From NCBI GenBank assembly GCA_934648845.1, contig CAKUFS010000020.1, positions 1 to 42,209 on the forward strand: a stretch of 42,209 bases of DNA, read 5' to 3'. The notes under the pieces were generated by a model. It was not told where the DNA came from. It saw nothing but the letters and a program-made list of their open reading frames with translations, and searched no databases. Below are positions 7,358 to 16,569 of the stretch, one piece after another. Position 1 is the first letter of the stretch. Each line of letters opens with the position of its first letter. Source of the stretch: an uncultured Eggerthellaceae bacterium. Lineage in GTDB: Bacteria; Actinomycetota; Coriobacteriia; Coriobacteriales; Eggerthellaceae. Both the position numbers and the translations under genes were made by a program.

Positions 7358-8538
7358 TATTTCTGCGCCTTTCCCAACGTCTTTCTTGTACGGGAGCGCT
7401 GCTGGGAAACCGGTGCTTGCTGCGTTGCGCGGCCCGGTGTCTGCGGCACGATGCAACTTGCAGACTGAGGCACCGCACGCTCAAGCGCCTTGCCCATGGA
7501 TTTGCCCAACGCGCTGCGTAACACGGAAACACTGTGCCAACCGGGATGCTCAGGGTTGTAGAAGTCCCTGGTCATATACGCTATTCCCTGTTCCCTGAGA
7601 AACGCGCGATCATCGGGTCCCAGGGAAACGCGGCGCATTCCCTGCGGAAAACTTGCTTGGGAGCCCGAACGGGGCGCATCGGCAAGCACGCAGTTGATTC
7701 GCGTACCCATGCCGTGCGTCTGCAACGCTTCCACCTGGTCTTTTACCCCAAACCCGCGTGTTTCGCCCTGCGCATCGGAAATGGAACTCACGTATATCAC
7801 GTACGCGTTCGATTCGCGAATCGCCTTCGCAACGCCCGGCACTAAAAGATTCGCGATAACCGAAGTGAACAGCGAGCCGGGGCCTAAAATGACGAAGTCC
7901 GCGTTGCGCAACGCGTCAAGCGCCGGCTCGTACGGCTCAATGCGCTCCCCTTCACGCGTTGCATGCAACCACGCACGATTCAGCGGCTCCGATGAATGGC
8001 ATGCGCACGCCTGCCCGCGCACCTCGTGCCCCTGACACGTAGACGCCGCAAGCTCAACGTGTGTGAGCGTAGAGGGAAGCACGTGCCCGCGTGCCTGAAG
8101 AAGATGCTCGCAAATCTCAATGGCCTCGGGAAAAGAGCCCGAAGCATCTTCCAACGCAGCAAGCAGCAAATTCCCTAACGCATGGTTGTCTGCGAAAGGG
8201 AAACGGTATTTGAACGCCTGCGCGAACGTGTCCTCGGGGTGAGCCGCAAACGCCGCCAAACACTTACGCACATCGCCCGGAGGCGTCACGCCCGCTTGTT
8301 TGCGCAGCTCACCAGTAGAGCCGCCGTCGTCGGCCATGGCTACCACGGCGTTTACTTGGCAGTTCAGGCTCAAAAGGCAACGAATAGACATAGGGGCGCC
8401 CGTGCCGCCGCCTACCACAACGGCACGCTTGCCCGCAAGCGGGTTGCCGGCCGACGGTTCGCTTTCACGTTTCACATGCGTCAACGGCTTGAACTGGGAC
8501 GTTAACGATGGATCATGAGTGAAATGAGACAATGGCAT
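7357..8538 (-). CDS. Gluconeogenesis factor, YvcK/CofD-like
   Basis: A 393-residue member of the YvcK family, which binds UDP-sugars and influences cell-wall precursor supply and growth on gluconeogenic carbon. The N-terminal nucleotide-binding motif VVVGGGTGAP (about residues 40-49), MADDGGSTGELR, PPGDVRKCL, and FILGPGSLFTSVIANLLVPG are all family signatures. The first 35 residues and the last 50 are low-complexity and variable. AAGGA lies six bases before the ATG. It starts nine bases after rapZ and overlaps whiA by one base, the standard Gram-positive arrangement. Confidence 0.9.
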   Translation of the reverse strand: MPLSHFTHDPSLTSQFKPLTHVKRESEPSAGNPLAGKRAVVVGGGTGAPMSIRCLLSLNCQVNAVVAMADDGGSTGELRKQAGVTPPGDVRKCLAAFAAHPEDTFAQAFKYRFPFADNHALGNLLLAALEDASGSFPEAIEICEHLLQARGHVLPSTLTHVELAASTCQGHEVRGQACACHSSEPLNRAWLHATREGERIEPYEPALDALRNADFVILGPGSLFTSVIANLLVPGVAKAIRESNAYVIYVSSISDAQGETRGFGVKDQVEALQTHGMGTRINCVLADAPRSGSQASFPQGMRRVSLGPDDRAFLREQGIAYMTRDFYNPEHPGWHSVSVLRSALGKSMGKALERAVPQSASCIVPQTPGRATQQAPVSQQRSRTRKTLGKAQK

Positions 8539-8547
8539 AACGCATCC

Positions 8548-9588
8548 TTACCTGTTATGGGGAAGCGTATCAACGCCGCCGTCTTCCTTCACGCGGCGCG
8601 AGGCCGCGGTTTCCGCCTTCATAAGGTCGCGATGCGCAACACTGACGCGATACCCGTGCGTTTTCAGATAATCGCCCGTCGCTTCCGCCAGCGCAACGCT
8701 TCGGTGCTGGCCACCCGTGCAGCCAACCGCAATCGCAAGCTGCTGCTTGCCTTCGGAAACGTAGCCGGGCATAACGCAATCAAGCAGGTCAAACCAGCGT
8801 TTTTTGAAAAGTTCGGTTTCGGGACAATCCATAACGAACTTGCGCACCGGATCATCCAAACCGGTAAGGTTCTTTAACTCGGGATCGTAATACGGATTCG
8901 GAAGGAAACGCACATCGATCACCACGTCGGCATCGGTGGGCGCGCCATGCTTGAAACCAAACGAGTATACAGAAACGCTCAACGTCTTGCGCGTTTCTTC
9001 GCTTCCGAAAAGGGTGCGCAACCGACTATGCAGCTGAGCAGGCAACATATCGGTTGTATCGATGATGTAATCGGCGCGCTTCGCAACCGAAGAAAGCAAC
9101 ATGCGCTCGCGGACAATGCCCTGGCCAATGCTGGAACCGTCATCGCACAGCGGATGCCTGCGGCGCGACGATTTATAGCGCGAAACCAGCTTTTCATCGG
9201 CGGCATCAAGGAATACGATGCGGTAATCCACGCCTTTTTTGTCCAGCTCAGAGATGATATGCGTGAGCTTTTCGAAGTAAATGTGATTACGGGCGTCGCA
9301 CACCACCGCGGTATACGTTTTCTGAGCGCCTTGAGCGTCGGGCGCGCGCAAATCAACAAGGTCGGCAATCAAAGGCGCCGGCAGGTTATCCACGCAAAAA
9401 TAGCCCATGTCCTCGAACACGTGCATTGCTTCTGTACGACCTGCGCCGCTCATGCCTGTGATAATCACGAGATTCGGCATTTTATTTTCTTCGACAACGC
9501 TTTCCACATGTTGCGCTTCGTTAGGGTGCTGATCAAGAGCGCCCTGCTCTTTCGGGGCGCCTTTTATATTGTCATTCGCAATCGTCAT
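8548..9588 (-). CDS. rapZ: RNase adapter protein RapZ / YvcJ family nucleotide-binding protein
   Basis: A 346-residue GTP/ATP-binding protein. In enteric bacteria the homologue binds GlmZ sRNA; in Gram-positives it affects competence and is encoded next to yvcK and whiA. The P-loop is GMSGAGRT (residues 45-52), with Arg51 in the usual Lys place, as in many actinobacterial homologues. VDNLP and the C-terminal GCTGGQHRSV motif are intact. There is a 36-residue N-terminal extension. AAGGAG precedes the ATG at 9588, and the reading frame overlaps the 3' end of uvrC by 17 bases. Confidence 0.9.
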   Translation of the reverse strand: MTIANDNIKGAPKEQGALDQHPNEAQHVESVVEENKMPNLVIITGMSGAGRTEAMHVFEDMGYFCVDNLPAPLIADLVDLRAPDAQGAQKTYTAVVCDARNHIYFEKLTHIISELDKKGVDYRIVFLDAADEKLVSRYKSSRRRHPLCDDGSSIGQGIVRERMLLSSVAKRADYIIDTTDMLPAQLHSRLRTLFGSEETRKTLSVSVYSFGFKHGAPTDADVVIDVRFLPNPYYDPELKNLTGLDDPVRKFVMDCPETELFKKRWFDLLDCVMPGYVSEGKQQLAIAVGCTGGQHRSVALAEATGDYLKTHGYRVSVAHRDLMKAETAASRRVKEDGGVDTLPHNR

Positions 9589-11674
9589 GGGAATCTCCTT
9601 CCTGATCGCTTGCCTGTTTGTCATTATACTGCCGCAGCACCTTGTAAAGCTCCTCGGCAACTTCAGCGGGCACGCCGGGCACTGCCCGAAGCTCCTCAAG
9701 CGACGCCGCTTTCAGGCGCGCAAACGAGCGGAACTCCTTGCGCAGCGCCTTCTTGCGCACCGGTCCCAAGCCGGGAATTTCGTCGAGCACGGAAAGCGTC
9801 ATGCCCTTCCCGCGCAGCTCGCGATGAAACGTAATGGCGAAGCGGTGCGCCTCGTCACGCACTTGCTTGACCAGGTACAACGATGCCGAGCCACCGGGCA
9901 ACACCACCGGGCCGCTTTCCTGCCAGGGTACGAACAGCTCTTCGTCGCGCTTAGCCAAGCCGCACAACGCGATATCGTGGATGCCCATTTCGTCGAACAT
10001 CTCAAGCACGGCATTAAGCTGCGGACGGCCGCCGTCAAGAATGATCAAGTCAGGTTTCGAGCCAAAACGCTGATCTTCCATGCGCTCGGCGCAATAGCGG
10101 CGCTGCATGACTTCCTGCATGCACAAGAAGTCATTCGCTTCGTCAAGCTGGGCTTTTATCTTGAAACGACGGTATTGATTCTTCGCTGGCTTGCCGTTTT
10201 CGAACACGACCATCGATGCCACGGTATACGAGCCGTGATTCGTGGAAATGTCGAAACATTCAATGCGATGCGGCGGACGCTCAAGAGCAAGAGCGCTTTC
10301 CAGCTGAAGGAGCGCGTTGTTGATGCGCTGGTCATCGTAATTCGTACGCACTTTGTAGCGCATCAAAGCGTGACGCGCATTCGTTTCCGCCAGGTTCAGA
10401 AGGTCGGCTTTCTCCCCTTTTTCGGGTGCAACGAAATGCACTTTCGCACCGTGCTTGCTTGCCAACTTGTCGGTAAGCCACTGGCTCATGGCGGCATCGT
10501 CTTCAGGAAGCGCGCGAACAATCACCTCGCGCGGAATTGACGTGGCCACATCGTAATAACGTAGCAAAAAGGAGTGCAGTAAGTCCTGGTCAATGACGTT
10601 CGTACCTTTGTTCAAAATGAATTCGTTGTTGTTGATGATGCGACCTTCACGCACCATCAAAACTTGCACGCCCGTAATGGTTTCTTCGCGGAAGAACCCA
10701 ATGACATCGGCGAAAAGGTTCTGCGCTATCACCGCATGCTGCTTTTGTGAGAGTGATTTAATAGTGTCAATGCGACTTTTAATGCGACCCGCACGCTCGA
10801 AGTCCAACTCACCGGCCGCTTGCGTCATTTCCTCGGTAAGCTCGGCAATAAACTCGTTGTGATTGCCCGCCAAAAACCGCTGAATGCGTTTGACGTTTTC
10901 CTTGTACTGATCAGGCGTGATGCCTCCGCAGCAAGCTCCAGGACCTAACCCCACATGACTATCGAAGCACGGACGCACGCCCGCGTTTCCCAGAAACGCA
11001 TCAAGCGAGCCACTATCGGTCAGGCGCTTGATGCGACGCCATTCCGCACACGATGCGGAACACAGTGGCACCACGCGGCGCGCAATGTCCACCATCTCGC
11101 GTGCAGCGCGACTATCAGTGAAGGGGCCGAAATACTTCGTTCCTTCGCGATGCTTCTCGCGCGTATATTTGATGGCAGGAAAAACGTCTCCCGTAGTGAG
11201 CGCGATGAACGGATAACTTTTATCATCTTTGAAGTCCGCGTTGAAAAACGGCGCATATTGCTTGATCAGGTTGTTTTCCAGAACAAGCGACTCGTGCTCG
11301 TTTTCCACCACAATGTAATCGAACGATTGAATCTGATCCACCAGCAGCGGAATTTTCGCGCGATCGTCCTGAAAATTCACGTATTGGCGCATGCGGGCGC
11401 GCAGCTGTTTTGCCTTGCCAACGTAGATAACGGCGCCTTCTGCATCTTTCCACAGATAGACGCCCGGCAACGTGGGCACATTATCAAGCTCGCCACGCAA
11501 GCGCGTGAGTTTTTCCTGAAGCGTTTCTTGCGCGCGCGCTGCAGCGCAGCTGGGGCCGCCGTCAAGGCCGTTCGCCGTGGCGTCATCAAAATCGTTTGCC
11601 GCGGCACCGCCAAGCGCGCCTGACATGCTGTCACCAGGTGCGCTTTCGGTTATGTTTTCCGTAATGTTTTCCAT
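9572..11674 (-). CDS. uvrC: Excinuclease ABC subunit C
   Basis: A 700-residue nuclease that makes both incisions in UvrABC nucleotide excision repair. The GIY-YIG domain (GVYLWKDAEGAVIYVGKAKQ, near residue 70), the UVR helix that binds UvrB (about 265-300), the RNase H-like C-terminal nuclease, and the terminal helix-hairpin-helix pair (IPGLGPVRKKALRKEF, VPGVPAEVAEELY) can be seen in order. The first 45 residues are a poorly conserved extension. The ATG at 11674 has no ribosome-binding site, but lies seven bases after an extended -10, so it is probably leaderless. An alternative start is the Met 16 codons further in. Confidence 0.95.
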   Translation of the reverse strand: MENITENITESAPGDSMSGALGGAAANDFDDATANGLDGGPSCAAARAQETLQEKLTRLRGELDNVPTLPGVYLWKDAEGAVIYVGKAKQLRARMRQYVNFQDDRAKIPLLVDQIQSFDYIVVENEHESLVLENNLIKQYAPFFNADFKDDKSYPFIALTTGDVFPAIKYTREKHREGTKYFGPFTDSRAAREMVDIARRVVPLCSASCAEWRRIKRLTDSGSLDAFLGNAGVRPCFDSHVGLGPGACCGGITPDQYKENVKRIQRFLAGNHNEFIAELTEEMTQAAGELDFERAGRIKSRIDTIKSLSQKQHAVIAQNLFADVIGFFREETITGVQVLMVREGRIINNNEFILNKGTNVIDQDLLHSFLLRYYDVATSIPREVIVRALPEDDAAMSQWLTDKLASKHGAKVHFVAPEKGEKADLLNLAETNARHALMRYKVRTNYDDQRINNALLQLESALALERPPHRIECFDISTNHGSYTVASMVVFENGKPAKNQYRRFKIKAQLDEANDFLCMQEVMQRRYCAERMEDQRFGSKPDLIILDGGRPQLNAVLEMFDEMGIHDIALCGLAKRDEELFVPWQESGPVVLPGGSASLYLVKQVRDEAHRFAITFHRELRGKGMTLSVLDEIPGLGPVRKKALRKEFRSFARLKAASLEELRAVPGVPAEVAEELYKVLRQYNDKQASDQEGDSHDDCE

Positions 11675-11681
11675 GCAGATT

Positions 11682-11690
11682 AGTATACCA
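11682..11690 (-). promoter_or_regulatory. Extended -10 promoter of uvrC (leaderless)
   Basis: Minus-strand TGG-TATACT ends at 11682, seven bases before the uvrC ATG. The predicted start of transcription is therefore at or within one base of the start codon. No -35 and no Shine-Dalgarno sequence are seen. Confidence 0.6.
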
Positions 11691-11747
11691 GGCGCACGCG
11701 CACGCATGATGCGAGCGCACACATGCCCCGCAAAACCTGCACTCCCC

Positions 11748-11780
11748 TTGTTGACAAATTACCCCACCTTTTGTCAACAA
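11748..11780. promoter_or_regulatory. Large inverted repeat between uvrC and gdhA (candidate operator)
   Basis: TTGTTGACAAA (11748-11758) and TTTGTCAACAA (11770-11780) are perfect 11-bp inverted arms around an 11-base spacer. Each arm is itself of the form TTGTNNACAA, so this is a pair of small palindromes whose centres are 23 bases apart, about two turns of the helix. There is no T run, so it is not a terminator. It could regulate gdhA, uvrC or both. Confidence 0.65.
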
Positions 11781-11902
11781 TTTCGCCATCCCGCGTGCCG
11801 CTTAACGCTGCTGCAACGCGTTCGCCGCGCAAACGAAACGCTTTATTAATGGTTTGTTAAAACGGCGCGCATCTTGACGAAAATGAACCATACTGCCATC
11901 AG

Positions 11903-11911
11903 TGATAATAC
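11903..11911 (+). promoter_or_regulatory. Candidate extended -10 promoter of gdhA
   Basis: TG-A-TAATAC, without a good -35, would start a transcript at about 11918 with a 35-base leader. A short hairpin (CCAAG/CTTGG, 11911-11927) overlaps the start region. The rest of the 278-base intergenic region, apart from the inverted repeat at 11748-11780, holds nothing I recognise. Confidence 0.4.
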
Positions 11912-11952
11912 CAAGCAAGTGTCTTGGCATACTTCGTGCAAAAGGAGTTAAA

Positions 11953-13308
11953 GTGAGTTACGTACAAGACGTTCTTGAAATGGTCAAGGCAAAAGACCCC
12001 GAGCAGACCCTGTTCATTCAAGCTGCAACCGAGATTCTTGAGACCCTTGAGCCCGTTATGGAAGCGCATCCCGAATACCAGGAGAATCATATCCTGGAGC
12101 GCTTCGTTGAACCCGAGCGCGTTATTATCTTCCGCGTTCCCTGGATTGACGACGCCGGCGTCGCGCAAGTAAACCGCGGCTATCGCGTTGAATTCAACAG
12201 CGCCATTGGACCCTACAAAGGCGGCCTGCGTTTCAACCCTACCGTGAACCTGGGCATGCTGAAGTTCTTGGGTCTTGAGCAGATTCTGAAGAACTCCCTG
12301 ACCACCCTGCCCATGGGCGGCGGCAAGGGCGGTTCGGACTTTGATCCGAAGGGCAAGTCCAACAACGAGATCATGCGTTTCTGCCAGTCATTCATGACCG
12401 AGCTGTATCGCCATATTGGCCCGAACACCGACGTTCCTGCAGGTGACTTGGGCGTAGGCGGCCGCGAAGTTGCCTACATGTTTGGTCAGTACAAGCGCAT
12501 TGTGAACGAGTGGTCTGGCGTTTTGACCGGCAAGGGCCTGCAGTTCGGCGGCTCGCTTGCCCGCACCGAAGCCACCGGTTACGGCCTGGTTTACATGGTT
12601 GCCGAGCATCTGAAGTGCACGGGCGACACCTTTGAAGGCAAGACGGTTGTTGTCCATGGTTCTGGCAATGTTGCCATTTACGCAGTTCAAAAGGCTGAGC
12701 AGCTGGGTGCTCGCGTTATTGCCGTGTCCGACACGAAGGGCTACGTTGTTGACGAAGAAGGCATTTCCGTTGAAGCGCTGGAAGCAATCTACAATGCGAA
12801 GCGCTCCGGTCACGACAAGGGCGTTTCGCTGGCGATGTACACCGATTATCGTCCGAACGCAAAGTTTGTTGCCGAAGACGGTCGCGGTGTTTGGAAGCTC
12901 AAGTGCGACATCGCGCTTCCCTGCGCACGCGAGAACACGCTGCTTTTGGAAGACGCTCAGGCTCTGGTTGCAAATGGCTGCAAGATTGTGGGCGAAGGCG
13001 CGAACATGCCCACCACGCTTGAGGCAACTCAGTACCTCAAGGACAACGGCGTGGTCTTCTTCCCCGGCAAAGCCGCAAACGCGGGCGGCGTAGCGGTTTC
13101 CGGCCTGGAAATGAGCCAGAATGCCGAGCATCTGTCCTGGACGTTCGAGGAAGTGGACAACAAGCTCAACGGCATTATGTGCAACATCTACCATGCCATC
13201 GACGATGCTGCAAAGCGTTATGGCCATGAAGGCGATTACGTTATGGGCGCAAACATCGCCGGCTTTGAGAAAGTTGCCGACGCAATGATTGCTCAGGGTG
13301 TTTGCTAA
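11953..13308 (+). CDS. gdhA: NADP-type glutamate dehydrogenase
   Basis: A 451-residue hexameric enzyme that interconverts glutamate and 2-oxoglutarate plus ammonia. Conserved blocks are PYKGGLRFNPTVN, the active-site MGGGKGGSDFDPKGKS, and DVPAGDLGVGGREVAYMFGQ. The dinucleotide fold is HGSGNVA, followed by SDTKG, as in NADP-dependent family I enzymes. The start is GTG at 11953 with AAGGAG five bases upstream. It is one of only two plus-strand proteins here. It could assimilate ammonia or feed 2-oxoglutarate to the oxidoreductase at 25958-28596 (inference). Confidence 0.95.
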   Translation: MSYVQDVLEMVKAKDPEQTLFIQAATEILETLEPVMEAHPEYQENHILERFVEPERVIIFRVPWIDDAGVAQVNRGYRVEFNSAIGPYKGGLRFNPTVNLGMLKFLGLEQILKNSLTTLPMGGGKGGSDFDPKGKSNNEIMRFCQSFMTELYRHIGPNTDVPAGDLGVGGREVAYMFGQYKRIVNEWSGVLTGKGLQFGGSLARTEATGYGLVYMVAEHLKCTGDTFEGKTVVVHGSGNVAIYAVQKAEQLGARVIAVSDTKGYVVDEEGISVEALEAIYNAKRSGHDKGVSLAMYTDYRPNAKFVAEDGRGVWKLKCDIALPCARENTLLLEDAQALVANGCKIVGEGANMPTTLEATQYLKDNGVVFFPGKAANAGGVAVSGLEMSQNAEHLSWTFEEVDNKLNGIMCNIYHAIDDAAKRYGHEGDYVMGANIAGFEKVADAMIAQGVC

Positions 13309-13338
13309 ACCGAACGTGTAGCTCATATGCTCTAACAG

Positions 13339-13373
13339 AAAAGCCGCTGATTTCACCATCAGCGGCTTTTTTC
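13339..13373. terminator. Bidirectional terminator between gdhA and uvrA
   Basis: A 13-bp stem, AAAAGCCGCTGAT/ATCAGCGGCTTTT, with loop TTCACC is followed by T on the plus strand, and by TTTT on the minus strand as well. It serves gdhA and probably the convergent uvrA, whose stop codon is 100 bases further right. Confidence 0.9.
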
Positions 13374-13472
13374 ATGTCGAAATGGCAGTTCAAGCCAACG
13401 AGAATATCTCGTTCCAGCAGATTGCGAGTACCCATCTGTTGCGCCCGCGATCTGCCAGCGCAAAGCGCCTAG

Positions 13473-16361
13473 CTACTTCTGCTCAAGCATTTTCGCTATG
13501 TACTTGCCGGTGTAGCCCACGTTCTTTGCAGCAACTTGTTCGGGCGTGCCCGTAGCAATAACCTTACCGCCACGATCGCCGCCTTCGGGACCCATGTCGA
13601 TAATGTAGTCGGCAGATTTGATAACATCCAAGTTATGCTCAATGACTAAAACAGTATTACCGCTCTCCACCAAGCGCTGCAGCACCACCAGCAGCTGGCG
13701 AACGTCTTCGAAATGCAAGCCCGTTGTGGGTTCATCCAGAATATAGAACGTTTTACCCGTTTGCCTGCGCTGCAATTCGCTCGCAAGCTTTACGCGCTGC
13801 GCTTCGCCGCCAGAAAGCGTGGTTGCCGGCTGACCCAAACGGATATAGCCCAAACCCACATCGAAAAGCGTTTGGAGCTTACGTTTGATGCTGGGAATGT
13901 TCTGGAAGAAGGAAAGCGCCTCTTCGACCGTCATATCCAACAGCTCCGCAATGTTCTTGCCGCGATACGTAACTTGCAACGTTTCGCGATTGTAGCGCGA
14001 ACCGCCGCATACTTCGCAGGGAACGTAAATATCGGGCAGGAAGTGCATCTCGATTTTTATCTGGCCATCACCTTTGCATGCCTCGCAGCGACCGCCGGAC
14101 ACATTGAAGGAGAAACGACCCGGCGCATAGCCACGCGCCTTCGCTTCATTCGTTGACGCGTAGAGAGCGCGCAAGTCGTCCCAAAGGCCGATATACGTTG
14201 CTGGGTTCGAACGCGGCGTGCGTCCGATAGGGCTCTGATCGATGTTGATGACCTTATCAATTGCCTCTACCCCAAGAAGCTTTTTATACGGCGCAGCTGT
14301 TTTATGGGCGTGATTGACTCGATTCGCCAACGCCGGAGCCAACGTATCGGTGATAAGGGAACTTTTGCCGCTTCCTGAAACACCGGTCACTACACACAAC
14401 GTACCCAAAGGAATGTCGATCGAAACATTCTTCAGGTTGTTGACGCTTGCGCCTGAAAGGCTGATGCACCCGCGTTCCGGATTACGGCGCGTAGCAGGAA
14501 CCTCTATCTTGCGACGTCCACTCAAATAATCGGCGGTAATAGACCCTTGGGTGGCCTGCACCTGCTCAGGCGTACCGCAAGCAACAAGATAACCGCCGTT
14601 TTCGCCGGCGCCCGGACCCATGTCGATAACGTAATCAGCGCTTCGGATGGTGTCCTCGTCGTGCTCCACCACAATAACGGTATTACCCAAATCGCGCAGA
14701 TTCTCGAGCGTGGCAATAAGTCGATCATTATCACGCTGATGCAGGCCGATAGAGGGCTCGTCCAGGATATAGAGCACGCCCATCAGTCCTGCGCCGATTT
14801 GCGTTGCAAGGCGAATACGCTGAGCCTCGCCACCGGACAAAGATGCGGTCGCGCGGTCAAGCGTCAAGTAATCAAGGCCAACATCTACCAGGAATTTCAA
14901 GCGAGCGACAATTTCTTTGACAATAGGACCTGCAATAGCAAGGTTTTGCCCTTCGAACGTAAGCGAACGGAAGAATTCAAGAGAATCGCGCGCGCTCATT
15001 TCCGTTGCTTCGTTGATAGATTTTCCGCCCACCGTAACGGCAAGAATCTCGGGCTTCAAGCGTTTTCCGTGACACGACGGACAAGGATGCTGAGAGAAAT
15101 ACGCATTGAATTTATCGCGTTGCTTATCGCTTGAAGCCTCATCGCGACGCTGGATAATGGCGGCGCGTGCGCCATCCCACGTGATAAACCAATACGTATC
15201 GCGTCCGCTTACCGTCACGTAATCAACGCGAATCTTCTCATCGCCCGTGCCATCCATGATTGCGCGTTTTGCTTTAATCGGCAAATCTTCCCAGGGCGTC
15301 TGATCGCTGATGCCTAAATGCTTGCAAAGCGCCCGCAGAACCTGGGGGTAATAATTGCCGGTGCTGAACGGCACTAAGCAACCTTGCGCAATGGACAGCG
15401 AAGGATCGGGCACAACTAGAGATTCATTCACTTCTTCGGCCGTGCCAATGCCCAAGCATTCCGGGCAGGCGCCATAAGGCGCGTTGAACGAAAAGTCGCG
15501 CGGCTGCAAATCATCCATGGAGTGGCCATGCTCGGGACAAGCGAGCGCCAACGAATACACATGCTCGTTTTCAGCCAGACCACCCGTAGCGCCCGAGGAA
15601 ACATACGAACCGCGCGGCTCAGAGCTTTCCTCTCCCAAGATTTGCACTAAAACGCGACCATCGGCCAAAGATGTTGCTTTTTCAACCGCTTCCGCAATAC
15701 GACTTGTTGCCGAGGATTTCAAAACAACGCGATCGACCACAACATCAATAAAATGCTTGATTTTCTTGTTCAGGGTAAGCGGCTCGCCATCAAGCTTATG
15801 CACTTCACCATCAATGCGCACGCGCACAAAACCCTCTTTTGCCAAATCGGCGAAAAGCTTTGTGAACTCACCTTTCCTTCCCGTAACAACCGGTGCCATA
15901 ATCATGGCTTTCGTTGTTTGACCATCGCCCAGGGAAAGAATTTCATCGGCTACTTGATCGGTGGTTTGCGACTTGATTTCTCGACCGCATTCGGGGCAAT
16001 GAGGAATACCGGTGCGCGCAAACAACAAGCGAAGGTAGTCGTAAATCTCGGTTGTGGTACCCACTGTTGAACGCGGATTCTTGCTTGTGGTCTTCTGATC
16101 GATAGAAACCGCAGGTGAAAGACCATCAATGCTATCAAGATCTGGCTTATCCATTTGCCCCAGGAACATGCGCGCATAGCTGGAAAGCGATTCAACGTAG
16201 CGTCTTTGCCCTTCTGCGTAAATGGTGTCAAACGCCAAACTTGACTTGCCGCTGCCCGAAAGACCCGTGATAACAACCAGCTTATCACGCGGAATAGTAA
16301 CATCAACGTTCTTAAGATTGTGCTCGCGCGCACCTTTAATGACAATGGAATCTTGTCCCAC
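13473..16361 (-). CDS. uvrA: Excinuclease ABC subunit A
   Basis: A 962-residue ABC-type ATPase that finds DNA damage and loads UvrB. Two Walker A motifs (GLSGSGKSS near residue 32; GVSGSGKSS in the second half) and two signatures (LSGGEAQRIRLA, LSGGEAQRVKLA) are present. So are the zinc-binding pairs CPECGR, CPSCHGKR and CEACKGDG/CEVCGG. The start is GTG at 16361 with AAGGGAG five bases upstream; an in-frame ATG at 16385 has no site. It stands alone, with a promoter carrying a LexA-like palindrome. Confidence 0.97.
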   Translation of the reverse strand: MGQDSIVIKGAREHNLKNVDVTIPRDKLVVITGLSGSGKSSLAFDTIYAEGQRRYVESLSSYARMFLGQMDKPDLDSIDGLSPAVSIDQKTTSKNPRSTVGTTTEIYDYLRLLFARTGIPHCPECGREIKSQTTDQVADEILSLGDGQTTKAMIMAPVVTGRKGEFTKLFADLAKEGFVRVRIDGEVHKLDGEPLTLNKKIKHFIDVVVDRVVLKSSATSRIAEAVEKATSLADGRVLVQILGEESSEPRGSYVSSGATGGLAENEHVYSLALACPEHGHSMDDLQPRDFSFNAPYGACPECLGIGTAEEVNESLVVPDPSLSIAQGCLVPFSTGNYYPQVLRALCKHLGISDQTPWEDLPIKAKRAIMDGTGDEKIRVDYVTVSGRDTYWFITWDGARAAIIQRRDEASSDKQRDKFNAYFSQHPCPSCHGKRLKPEILAVTVGGKSINEATEMSARDSLEFFRSLTFEGQNLAIAGPIVKEIVARLKFLVDVGLDYLTLDRATASLSGGEAQRIRLATQIGAGLMGVLYILDEPSIGLHQRDNDRLIATLENLRDLGNTVIVVEHDEDTIRSADYVIDMGPGAGENGGYLVACGTPEQVQATQGSITADYLSGRRKIEVPATRRNPERGCISLSGASVNNLKNVSIDIPLGTLCVVTGVSGSGKSSLITDTLAPALANRVNHAHKTAAPYKKLLGVEAIDKVINIDQSPIGRTPRSNPATYIGLWDDLRALYASTNEAKARGYAPGRFSFNVSGGRCEACKGDGQIKIEMHFLPDIYVPCEVCGGSRYNRETLQVTYRGKNIAELLDMTVEEALSFFQNIPSIKRKLQTLFDVGLGYIRLGQPATTLSGGEAQRVKLASELQRRQTGKTFYILDEPTTGLHFEDVRQLLVVLQRLVESGNTVLVIEHNLDVIKSADYIIDMGPEGGDRGGKVIATGTPEQVAAKNVGYTGKYIAKMLEQK

Positions 16362-16407
16362 GATAACTCCCTTATATGCTTGCATCGCATTCGTTTTTCA
16401 GGGGCAC

Positions 16408-16438
16408 ATTATACCCCTCTATAGCAAACATTTGTTTG
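16408..16438 (-). promoter_or_regulatory. uvrA promoter with LexA-like palindrome
   Basis: A perfect TATAAT on the minus strand (16408-16413) precedes uvrA. The palindrome CAAAC-N4-GTTTG (16425-16438) covers the spacer and the place of the -35. It differs from the Gram-positive SOS box CGAAC-N4-GTTCG by one symmetric change per arm, so LexA repression of uvrA is likely but unproven. Confidence 0.5.
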
Positions 16439-16569
16439 TTTATTTCATGCAAAACAAATAACGTGTTTTATTCCGCAGAATCATGGCAACGCACAGCACG
16501 ATTCAAGACTTCATCGTCTCCGATATGATTGAACAGGGAAACAAAAGAGCACCCGAATTGTTGTGCACC

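Noticed and set aside
12388..13359. 323-residue open frame antisense to gdhA
   Set aside because: It is the shadow of gdhA, and its start would lie beyond the gdhA terminator. No family motif is seen.
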